From: Parvibaculum sp041688015
Lineage (GTDB): Bacteria > Pseudomonadota > Alphaproteobacteria > Parvibaculales > Parvibaculaceae
Length of the DNA: 64,000 bases
Direction: 5' to 3'
NCBI GenBank assembly: GCA_041688015.1
Contig: JBDNIY010000010.1
Span: 62,001 to 126,000, forward strand
Under the pieces are notes generated by a model. It was not told the origin of the DNA and ran no database searches. It worked only from the letters and a program-made list of their open reading frames with translations. Positions 52,618-61,200 of this stretch are shown here, piece by piece. The translations under genes were made by a program, and so were the position numbers. Numbering within the stretch: position 1 is the first letter of the stretch; each line of letters begins with the position of its first letter.

Positions 52618-52638
52618 CCCCCTGATTACAAATCAGAA
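52588..52638 (-). other. 3' half of a tRNA-Thr(UGU): attachment-site remnant
   Basis: Read on the minus strand: anticodon arm TCTGA-TTTGTAA-TCAGG (anticodon TGT), variable loop, T-arm ACGAG-TTCGAAT-CTTGT, acceptor strand CGGGGGC and encoded ACCA. The D-arm and 5' acceptor strand (expected GCCCCCG) are absent upstream. So it is the displaced 3' end of a tRNA gene, the usual mark left by an integrase that targets tRNA 3' ends. The tyrosine integrase gene starts 150 bp to the right and the serine recombinase ends within it on the left. Confidence 0.75.
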
Positions 52639-52785
52639 GTTTTATCTGATCGTGAACCGACAGGAGCCGCTCATACCCGTATTATTGGCTATTTTATTGG
52701 GTTTGTCGAGACGTGATCCGACATTAATACTCGCCACTATGGTTGCTATGTGGTAGATATTCATTAGCAACCAACGTGATGATTT

Positions 52786-54090
52786 GTGATGCGGCGAACC
52801 AAGATCACCCTTGAAGTAGTGAAGCGCCTGGCGCCTGGCGAAATTTTTTGGGACTCCGAAGTCTCGGGGTTTGCTGTGCGCTGCCAGCGAGAAGCCAAGG
52901 TTTATTGCCTGAAGTATCGGATAGGCGGCCGTCAACGGTGGTTCACCATTGGGCGGCACGGGAGCCCTTGGACGCCGGATATGGCGCGCCAAGAGGCCAA
53001 GAAGATTCTCGGGCTAGTTGTGAGCGGGAAAGACCCAGCTGCAGATAAGTCTGCGGGTCGCCTCGCGCATACCGTCAAGGAACTTGGCGACAAGTTTCTG
53101 AAGGATCATGTGAAGGTGAAGCGCAAGGCGCGCACCGCAGAAGGCTATCAAGATATTTTGGAGCGGATCGTCTATCCGAAAATCGGTGCGCGTCGCGCCG
53201 CTGACATCACTCGCGCCGATATTCAAAAAATCCATAACGATCTCGCAAAAACGCCCTACATGGCCAATCGCGTGATTGCCGTTCTTTCTAAATTGTTCAG
53301 TTTGGCCGAAATGTGGGGCGACCGTGCTGACGGCACAAATCCGTGTCGGCATGTCGAAAAATTCAGGGAGGCGTCACGTGAGCGCTTCTTGTCTGCCAAA
53401 GAGCTAAAAAACCTGGGAGCAGCGCTTCGTGACGTTGAGGCGCGCCTGAGCAAGTCTCAATACCTGTTGGCGGAAATCGAGGCGGCCAAGAAAAATAACG
53501 ACGTCGACAGTGTGGCGAGGTTGCGCGCGGAACATAAGGCTCTTGAGCCGGTGATTTCGGCGCCAGCAATCGCTGCTATTAGGCTTCTCATTCTCACCGG
53601 CGCGCGCCTCGGAGAAATTCTAACTCTTCGCTGGGATGCGGTGAATATGGCGATTGGCGTGGCGCGGTTGACCGACAGCAAGACCGGGGCAAAGACATTG
53701 CAACTCCCGCCGCCTGCAATCGATCTCTTGAAAGGGATATTGCAAGTCAAGGGCAACCCCTATGTCATCACTGGAAGCAAAAAGGACGAGCACCTTGTGA
53801 ATTTGCAAAAGCCTTGGCGAGAAGTTCGGCGAATTGCGGGCTTAGATGATCTTCGCATTCACGACTTGCGCCACGCGTTCGCATCCATTGCGGCTTCGTC
53901 AGGGATGGGCCTTCTGCTAATTGGCAAAATGCTCGGGCATACGCAACCCCAGACAACGGCGCGTTACGCGCACCTTGCAAACGACCCAGTAGCGGCTGCC
54001 GCAGCGACGGTGGCTGAGAGTATCTCGGCGGCAATGGCGATTGGCGCCAATGTCGAAAAAGGAAAATCTGAAAAGGATACCGATAAATGA
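52786..54090 (+). CDS. Tyrosine recombinase integrase (P4-like)
   Basis: 434 residues. N-terminal arm domain (RRTKITLEVVKRLAPGEIFWDSEVSGFAVR) as in P4/DUF4102-type integrases, SAM-like core-binding domain ~100-200, catalytic domain with Arg274 (TGARLGEI), Lys299, His359-x2-Arg362 (HDLRH), His385 (LGHTQ) and Tyr394 (ARYAHL): all six residues present. A ~40-residue charged helix lies in the middle (ARLSKSQYLLAEIEAAKK). Starts with GTG, three bases later ATG. It probably integrated the right-hand element at tRNA-Thr. Confidence 0.93.
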   Translation: MMRRTKITLEVVKRLAPGEIFWDSEVSGFAVRCQREAKVYCLKYRIGGRQRWFTIGRHGSPWTPDMARQEAKKILGLVVSGKDPAADKSAGRLAHTVKELGDKFLKDHVKVKRKARTAEGYQDILERIVYPKIGARRAADITRADIQKIHNDLAKTPYMANRVIAVLSKLFSLAEMWGDRADGTNPCRHVEKFREASRERFLSAKELKNLGAALRDVEARLSKSQYLLAEIEAAKKNNDVDSVARLRAEHKALEPVISAPAIAAIRLLILTGARLGEILTLRWDAVNMAIGVARLTDSKTGAKTLQLPPPAIDLLKGILQVKGNPYVITGSKKDEHLVNLQKPWREVRRIAGLDDLRIHDLRHAFASIAASSGMGLLLIGKMLGHTQPQTTARYAHLANDPVAAAAATVAESISAAMAIGANVEKGKSEKDTDK

Positions 54091-54359
54091 ATTCGGATAT
54101 TGAGAATGCCGTTTGTGATCTCCGTCACCACATCAATGCGCTTCAGGTCTTGATCGAAGATGCTCATAGCCAAATTGAAGGCTCTGCCGAGCGGTCAGGC
54201 TGCCTTGGTGGTGAGCACTGTGCCAATCAACTCAGGACCGCGCTTCACTTTCTTGTAACCATGAATCCTCTTGTAGATTCAATCGAGACGGCGGCTATGG
54301 ATGATGCGGGTGAGCTTAGGCAGGCGTTGCAATTCGATACGAAGCGGCTTGTTGCCTGA
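54087..54359 (+). CDS. Hypothetical small protein after the integrase
   Basis: 90 residues, helical, soluble, with three cysteines (AVCDLRHH, GCLGGEHCANQ). Its ATG overlaps the integrase stop (ATGA), so it is translated with the integrase. No family recognised. Could be an excision or regulatory factor. Confidence 0.55.
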   Translation: MNSDIENAVCDLRHHINALQVLIEDAHSQIEGSAERSGCLGGEHCANQLRTALHFLVTMNPLVDSIETAAMDDAGELRQALQFDTKRLVA

Positions 54360-54574
54360 GGAACTGAAGCTGATCAGTTTGTTCTAACTGGTGTGTTGGT
54401 GCCCTTGGTGTTGGGCCGATATTGGGCTTTGGCGCTTAGGGCGAACTTGAAAGCGCGCGCGAGGGACGTAGCGCGACTGCTGTGTCTTTTCTGCATTGAC
54501 CTGTGGTAAAAATATTGGACAATAGTGCATTCAACAAATGATCCGACCTCATTCATAGCGGAAAATAATTGAAT

Positions 54575-54787
54575 ATGTCCTGCACTGAAATTCTAACTCA
54601 AGACGAAGTTGCAAAAACTCTAAGGATTTCCCCCCGTACATTAGAACGGATGTGACTTGAGGGCACATCTGGCCTCAAGTTCGTCCGTGTCTCAGCGCGG
54701 CGCGTTGGCTATCGTCGCTCCGACGTTGAGGCGTGGCTGGAAAGCAACGTTCGGTCGTCTACTTCCGACGTTGGTGAAGTCGCATGA
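54575..54787 (+). pseudogene. AlpA/excisionase-type HTH gene with an in-frame TGA
   Basis: ATG at 54575: TEILTQDEVAKTLRISPRTLERM, TGA at 54653-54655, then in the same frame LEGTSGLKFVRVSARRVGYRRSDVEAWL to TGA at 54787. The whole is a typical 70-residue excisionase/MerR-like helix-turn-helix protein (DEVAxxLxISxRTLERWRxEGxGPxFVRVGxRxxYRRSDVExWL); a Trp/Arg pair is replaced by Met-stop. The element's likely directionality factor is therefore broken, unless the TGA is read through. Confidence 0.6.
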
Positions 54788-55209
54788 CGAGCAAATCGTC
54801 GGCGAATTGCTGGCCTTCACATAGCGCGAGACCCCCAAGGCGCAAGAGATATGGACCAAGGTTTCCCCCTACGGTGTCGGGTGGAAACTGGCGTTATCCG
54901 GAGAAAAATCCACTCATCGAGTCTCTTTGTCGATTGTTTGAAACGGCTTATGAAGTTTTGAATCTCAATAGGTTCGATCGGGCCGCACTCCTGACAGAAT
55001 TTCAAGGAATTCGGATAGTGCGAAGTGTCGGAAACTTCGTGATACTCGATAGTCGCCCTGAACCGATTGGTCATTGCCCGACTTCGCGCGAAAAAGATCG
55101 CTACATTTCCGAAATGTCGAGGTGGGAGGCGACTATCGAGTATCGCCGTCTTGAGGAATTCGCGAAAGGGATTCTGCGAAAATACTCTGGCGACTCCGGC
55201 CCCAGATAA
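54784..55209 (+). CDS. Hypothetical protein, N-terminus doubtful
   Basis: 141 residues; ATG overlaps the stop of the excisionase gene (ATGA). The first ~40 residues are Arg/Pro/Ser-rich and less convincing than the overlapping frame +2, which reads DEQIVGELLAFT then TAG then RETPKAQEIWTKVSPYGVGW; that suggests decay or a frameshift here. The rest (SLCRLFETAYEVLNLNRFDRAALLTEFQGIRIV...) is mixed helix/strand and soluble. No family recognised. Confidence 0.4.
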   Translation: MTSKSSANCWPSHSARPPRRKRYGPRFPPTVSGGNWRYPEKNPLIESLCRLFETAYEVLNLNRFDRAALLTEFQGIRIVRSVGNFVILDSRPEPIGHCPTSREKDRYISEMSRWEATIEYRRLEEFAKGILRKYSGDSGPR

Positions 55210-55382
55210 CAACATTGCTGCCGCGAATTTAAGTGTGGCGGCATAAAACTCCCGAAGCCCTAGACAAGTTTGAGCATTCAGCACCCGCGAGTGATTTGAG
55301 TGGCCGGACACTGCTGACCAAAATTGGTTGCGGTAGGTCTTTGGCAATTTCCATTAGCAAAAAAATAAATAAGGCAAATCCG

Positions 55383-58034
55383 ATGGCCGATCGCATAGAC
55401 ACTGACAAAATCCGTCAAATCTATCCCGTCAGCGAGATCGTCGGGCGCTATGTGAAATTGAACAAGGCGGGGTCCGAACTCGTCGGACTGTGCCCGTTTC
55501 ATGGCGAGAAGACTCCGAGTTTCACGATCGTTGATAGCAAGAACATGTTTTTTTGCCACGGTTGCGGCGCGTCCGGCGACGTCATCAAATTTGTGATGAA
55601 TATGACCGGCGTGGATTTCCGCCAAGCCGTCGAGGCGATTACCGGCGAGACTCTGCCGGCCGCGACCTATATCGCGCCGCCTGCGGATATTCCAGCGACG
55701 GCGGCAAGCGATTACGATATTATCACGCCGGTTCCAGGCGACGCGCCGCCGCTCGTTACCGACGGCATCGCCAGTTACTTTCAGCACAAAACAGGCGAGC
55801 AGGTTTCGCGCGCCGTCAAACGTGCGGACGAATACCGAGACGAAAAGGGCAAGCTTCTAGGCGTGGTCATCCGGCGTGAATGGATGGACCGCGACACAGG
55901 CCGGACCAAGAAAATAACGCCGACGATTACATTTTGCACCGGCCCGAACGGCTTTCGCGGCTGGGTCGATCGCGCGTTTTCCGAGCCGCGACCGCTACAG
56001 GGGCTTGACGCGCTTTCCGCGACCGCCGCCGACGTGGCCGTCATCATCGTCGAGGGGGAGAAGGCTGCAGCCGCCGCGCGCACGCTGTTTCCCGGAAAGG
56101 TCGTCATCACATGGCCGAACGGCGGCAAGGCAGTCAGCCGCGCCGAGTGGTCGGAATTGCGCGGGCGAAAACGCATCATCATTTGGCCGGACGCGGATTC
56201 GCATTTGTACAAGTCGGGGCCAGACGCGCCGGCGGAACTTGTCGGCACGCTCAAGCCGTGGGCCGAACAGGAAGGCGCGCGAACCGCCGCCGAGATCGCC
56301 ACCATCTTGCACGGGCTTAACTCGGAATCCATCACGCTCGGCGCGCCGGAAGGCTGGCCCGCGTCATATGGCGATGGATGGGACGCGGCCGACATGCTTG
56401 CCGAGGGTGCAACGCCGGAATCCGCAAAAGCGTGGATGAAAGCCGCGATACAGCGTGCCATCGTGGAGGGCGTTGCACATTGGGAAATGCGGAATATGAA
56501 AACGCCTCCGGCCTTCGTCACCGAGCAGCACACACTGGCTGACGCTGTCGAAGTGAATTATTCGTCGGGGGATTTTCAAATTGCTTCACCTCCGCGAGGA
56601 GACGTCGCGCGTCAGGCATTGATTGCGATGGGTTCTGACGTGCGGGATGGTGGGCTCGGTGCCGACGCACCAATGACAGAACTTGGTAACGCAAAGAGAC
56701 TTGAAAGAAAGCACGGCTGCGATCTTCGGTTTGTGCCTGATGCGGGGAAAAACTGTTGGCTCATTTGGAATGATGGGCGTTGGGTTTGGGATCGTGCAGG
56801 CGCGGGTGTTCGCGGCATGGCGTCCGAATTGCATTTGGATATCTATGCGGAAGCCACTCGTCTGCGAGAATACTCTCAAATGGAGAGCGTAATCAAGTGG
56901 GCGCGAAAGTCACAAGAAAAACGTACAATTGAAAATGCGACCCAACTCCTGTCTATCGCAAATGGTTTGCGCGTTTGTATTGAGCAGGTGAATGCCGATC
57001 CGTTGATCGTAGGTTTTGATGGGGGTCGACGTGTTGTCGATTTCAGAACTGGTACACAACGCGATGCCAATCGTGATGATTTAGTCACCAAATCGTTGGG
57101 CATTGCTTATGTTGGCGAGTCTTCGCTTGCTATTAACTGGTTACGGTTTTTGGATCAGGTAATTATAGGTTCTGATGGTCAACCTGATCGGGAATTGCAA
57201 AGATGGCTTCAGCTATTCGTCGGCTACTGCCTCACCGGAAACACGTCTGAGCAAATTGTGACTTTCTTCTATGGTAGTGGGGCGAATGGAAAATCTGTTT
57301 TTCTAAATGTGTTGACGGCGCTATTAGGTGACTACTGCCGTAATGTTCAACCTGAAACTTTTATGGCTCATCAGCGGAATTGTAGCGGACCGTCGCCCGA
57401 CATTGCTGTTTTGCCTGGTGCGCGCTTGGTAGTTGCCAACGAAACGGAAGGGGGCTCCCGTCTTTCCGAGTCACTCATTAAGCAGATGAGTGGTGGAGAT
57501 AGGTTGACTGCACGGGCGCTTCATTCAGATCCATTTGAATTCACACCAAATTTCAAAATTGTGATGGTCGGAAATGCAAAACCGATCATCAGGGGAATGG
57601 ACAATGGTATTTGGCGGCGAATGCGGATGCTGAGTTTCCGTGCAAGATTTGAGGGACAGAACCGCGATGACGGTTTGACCGCTAAGTTGCTTCACGAATT
57701 GCCCGATATCGCGGCGTGGGCGATCGAGGGGGCGGCCGCGTGGCATAAAAATGGGCTAGGCCAAATTCCGGCGCAGATTGTTGAGGCCACAAATGAATAC
57801 AAGTCTGAGATGGATGTTCTCGGTCAATGGATTGACGAGTGCTGTGAAGTTGAGAAAGGCGCTACAGTTTCAGCGACAGTGGCTTATGAGAACTACAAGC
57901 TGTGGTCGATCAATTCTGGTATGCGACCGCCTTCAAAGCCAACCTTTGGGCAGCAGATGACAGAGCGCTGCACTGATAAGATTCGTAGGAGTGAGGGTGT
58001 TTACTACCGCGGGCTTCGAACCAAGTTCGGCTAA
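55383..58034 (+). CDS. P4-like DNA primase-helicase
   Basis: 883 residues from the ATG at 55383. CHC2 zinc finger (Cys37, His40, Cys58, Cys61: LCPFHGEKTP...FFCHGCGASGD), Toprim-like domain around VIIVEGEKAAAAA and IIIWPDADS, D5_N region, and an SF3 helicase with Walker A GSGANGKS (residues 631-638), ARLVVANETEGG as Walker B and SGGDRLTARAL...KIVMVGN after it. One protein thus primes and unwinds, like the phage P4 alpha protein that replicates satellite elements. Codon use shifts near residue 385: GC-rich before, clearly AT-richer after, so the gene looks like a fusion of two sources. Confidence 0.9.
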   Translation: MADRIDTDKIRQIYPVSEIVGRYVKLNKAGSELVGLCPFHGEKTPSFTIVDSKNMFFCHGCGASGDVIKFVMNMTGVDFRQAVEAITGETLPAATYIAPPADIPATAASDYDIITPVPGDAPPLVTDGIASYFQHKTGEQVSRAVKRADEYRDEKGKLLGVVIRREWMDRDTGRTKKITPTITFCTGPNGFRGWVDRAFSEPRPLQGLDALSATAADVAVIIVEGEKAAAAARTLFPGKVVITWPNGGKAVSRAEWSELRGRKRIIIWPDADSHLYKSGPDAPAELVGTLKPWAEQEGARTAAEIATILHGLNSESITLGAPEGWPASYGDGWDAADMLAEGATPESAKAWMKAAIQRAIVEGVAHWEMRNMKTPPAFVTEQHTLADAVEVNYSSGDFQIASPPRGDVARQALIAMGSDVRDGGLGADAPMTELGNAKRLERKHGCDLRFVPDAGKNCWLIWNDGRWVWDRAGAGVRGMASELHLDIYAEATRLREYSQMESVIKWARKSQEKRTIENATQLLSIANGLRVCIEQVNADPLIVGFDGGRRVVDFRTGTQRDANRDDLVTKSLGIAYVGESSLAINWLRFLDQVIIGSDGQPDRELQRWLQLFVGYCLTGNTSEQIVTFFYGSGANGKSVFLNVLTALLGDYCRNVQPETFMAHQRNCSGPSPDIAVLPGARLVVANETEGGSRLSESLIKQMSGGDRLTARALHSDPFEFTPNFKIVMVGNAKPIIRGMDNGIWRRMRMLSFRARFEGQNRDDGLTAKLLHELPDIAAWAIEGAAAWHKNGLGQIPAQIVEATNEYKSEMDVLGQWIDECCEVEKGATVSATVAYENYKLWSINSGMRPPSKPTFGQQMTERCTDKIRRSEGVYYRGLRTKFG

Positions 58035-58215
58035 GTGTGTTGTAAAGCTGGATACATGACGATTCTTGTTCTTCTGGCCGACGGTTCGATGAGCGGCCGA
58101 TATTTGTCAGTCAGCGTCAAATGTTAGTTGCGCGACTAAACCAAGTGAAATCAAGGGATGCCTCTAAATCATAGTATTGGAATGCCGAGTGAGCGTGATC
58201 TCGCCTTCATTTTTT

Positions 58216-61200
58216 CTATACACTTGCAGAAATGAGAGTATCCATTAGTGCATCGGAAACCGTTCGCACCTTGCCCGCGATGATGTCGAGACCGGAGAGG
58301 GGAATGGATTTTTCGGAGTGTTGTTCGGTTAATTCCCTGTTGCACAATGAGCGCAGCTCATCAGTAAGACCGATCGCAGAGGCGAGCAACCGCGGCATAC
58401 TCGCTTTGAAGTCCGCGTTGTCCGTCACGATAGCTTTGAGACTGTACTGCACCAGGGCAGGATCCGCTTTCAACCGATCCAAGGTTGGGGCGACACAGTA
58501 CTCAAGGAATTCCCGCGAATGGCCTTCTGATCTCCTCAGCAATTCGAAAAAAATATCTTTGAACTGTTCAGTCGTGCCAGCAATACCGGCGAGATGGATG
58601 GCGGCAACGAAGCCAAACGAGTGGTTTTTCCACTGCGCCGCCAACGCATTATCTAGGCATTCCCTCAGGAGTGGTGATTGTGGCCAACCAACGCTTATTC
58701 CAACCACTCCGGCCGTATCACCATAAGCAATACGCTTTTCAAGCTCTGCGAGTAAGCCGCTATGGCTTTGGAATTGTCGACCGATAATTTGACCGCCGAT
58801 GATTTTGCAACGCTCGACATCATATGGTGTCGAATTGACGTCTGTTGGGGCTTGGCGAAAAAATATACGCTCGCAATGCTCCTGAAGTAGTGCAGACTTA
58901 GGCAATGCTCGACTCAACGCTTCAAGCGCCTGGCTGGAAAGAATCTTTGTCTCCCGCCCGCAGTAGTCAATAAACTCGCTCCTAGCCGCGACCGACTCCA
59001 AAACATAGGGTGCAATGAACTGCCACATATACCATTCGCTTGAATTATGCTTATTCAAGCGATCCACAATCTGACCTGAGAACGCTTTCGAAAGTCCTTC
59101 CCAGTTTCGCGCGATATAAGCGATGGCAGTCCCGTTCTCCGGATAGTAGAAATCGACATCAACAGATTTCTGCCCATGATCCGGCTCAAGGCTGGCGAAA
59201 ACCTCCTCTCGACCCAAAGCAATGAACCCTGTTAGCGCCGCTTGCCTCCTTTGATCCATCCAGGGACCGATGGACGTCCCTTCCTTTTTCAAATATTCGA
59301 TGGCGGGTTGCACTTTCTTCTGATCGAGCTTTATCGCGCTATTATAAGCAACGGACGCCTGCACTCGGATTTCCGCATTTGCTTCCACCGGCCATTGTGA
59401 AACGCGTTCGAGATAGATCGCGTCTGCCGTCTTCCTTGCTGCCACGGACACAAAACTTCCTCTCAGCGAGGCCGGCAGACTGTTGAGCCGACTGAATATT
59501 ACCTGCCGAAATTCGATGTCGTTGCCATAAGCTTCCACAAGGGACTGCCACGGGCAGTCGACCTCTTTGATCCGTTCGCGCGCAAGTTCCCTAACCTTTG
59601 GATGCGTGCCAAATCCCCCGATGAGTTCATCCGTCGCATCAAATATACCGCGTTGGCCGAAGCTATGCTTCAGGAGGAGCTCGACGGTCTCGTCGTCGGT
59701 ATAGTCTGCCCCAAGCTTCTTGAATCCCCTGACCAGCATGTCGAGACGTTCGAGCTTGTCTTCCCTGCCAATCTCGATGAGATATTGCCTAGCCTTCGCA
59801 CGGTCCGGCTCAATGTCTGGGATATAGTGCGCAAAAAGGTTTTGCTCCTTCGGCGGCTTGGTAAGCAACGGCGTAAGAACTGCCGAAACCTCCGGGTCTG
59901 ACATCCCCCAGCCTTCCAGCAACCCCCAGACTGGCCAAAATATCCAGCGATCCTTGCCCTGCAGGTCCTTGATCAACCTAGCCTTGGCGGCGGGCGTCTT
60001 TACCACGACAGCCATCTGTGCAACGTCATTCTGAGAGTGTTCACTCGCCTTCTCGATACGATAATCGACCGCAGCCAAGACATTCTTGCGATAATCACCG
60101 TTCCTAAAGTAGCCACCTCCAAACGATTTCAAGAAGAACTGGTCTCGCCTTATCGACTCAGCGACCTCGGCATCTTTTACATCGTCGAATTGGGCAGCAT
60201 GTAGCGCATAAGACTTAGCTATGTCCCTATCGATTGGCCCGTTGTGCCTCTCGGTTTGAATAGTCTCCGCTGCAAGCTTGTAAATGCGATCGTCATGCGG
60301 CCAACCCTCGATAAGGGCAGGCGTCACATCACCGACCCAGTTGTGAAAGCCGCGCTCATTCTTTGCAAAATCGAGAAGTACGCCGAGGTCTGCGTCCGTG
60401 TGGGTCCCCAGCGCTATGGAGCAACGAATCCCGGCTAAATGGACTGGAATACTGCCCGACTTCTTCGCCTCGTCGGCAAGGGTGGCAAGTTGAACATGGT
60501 CGCCCCAACCATATTGAAGGGCGAGCAGCGCGACTGAAGTAGTCTCAGCGTCTGCCGGTGCGCGGACTAGGGCGGCAAGCTGGTCGCCGATTGTGGAATC
60601 ACTTTTGAAGGCGCGCGCCAAGGCAATGGAAGCAGCTCGTTTATTTGTGAGATCGTCGCAAAACAACCCACGCCAAAGGCATTGCTTCAATGCGTCATCA
60701 CGGGGCCAGTCCGTCATGCCAGCATATACATTTTGCCGATACTGTATGGAATCGGGAAACCACTGACCAAGCCTTTCCTTCAAGAGTGGGCTTACAGGAG
60801 CGTTCCAACCCGCCTCTAAGGCAATAGAGAGTAGCCCTATGCGCTCGGGCGTCCATCCACCCGTTTCAATAACGTCGAACGCTTCGCGCGCGATCTCCTG
60901 TGCGTATTGTGGAGGACAACTGAAATCGCCAAAGGCAACTTCGGTGGCAAGCCTGCGGGTAAGGACTTGCGTAACCGGATCAGTCGCGGCCTCCCTTGAC
61001 GCCCTGATGAGCATTTCGACTTCGTTTCGCCGGTTTATGCCCCGAAGCATGGCTAAAAGTACATTCAACCACCGCTCATCTCCTGACTTTTCTATGATCA
61101 GCTTCTTCTGATCGTCTATCGGGAAAGTAACCGCGTGGCATCCCGCCAAGTGTTCCTCAAATATCGCATGAAGAAAGCCGATTTCATCTGGCGAGCGCTG

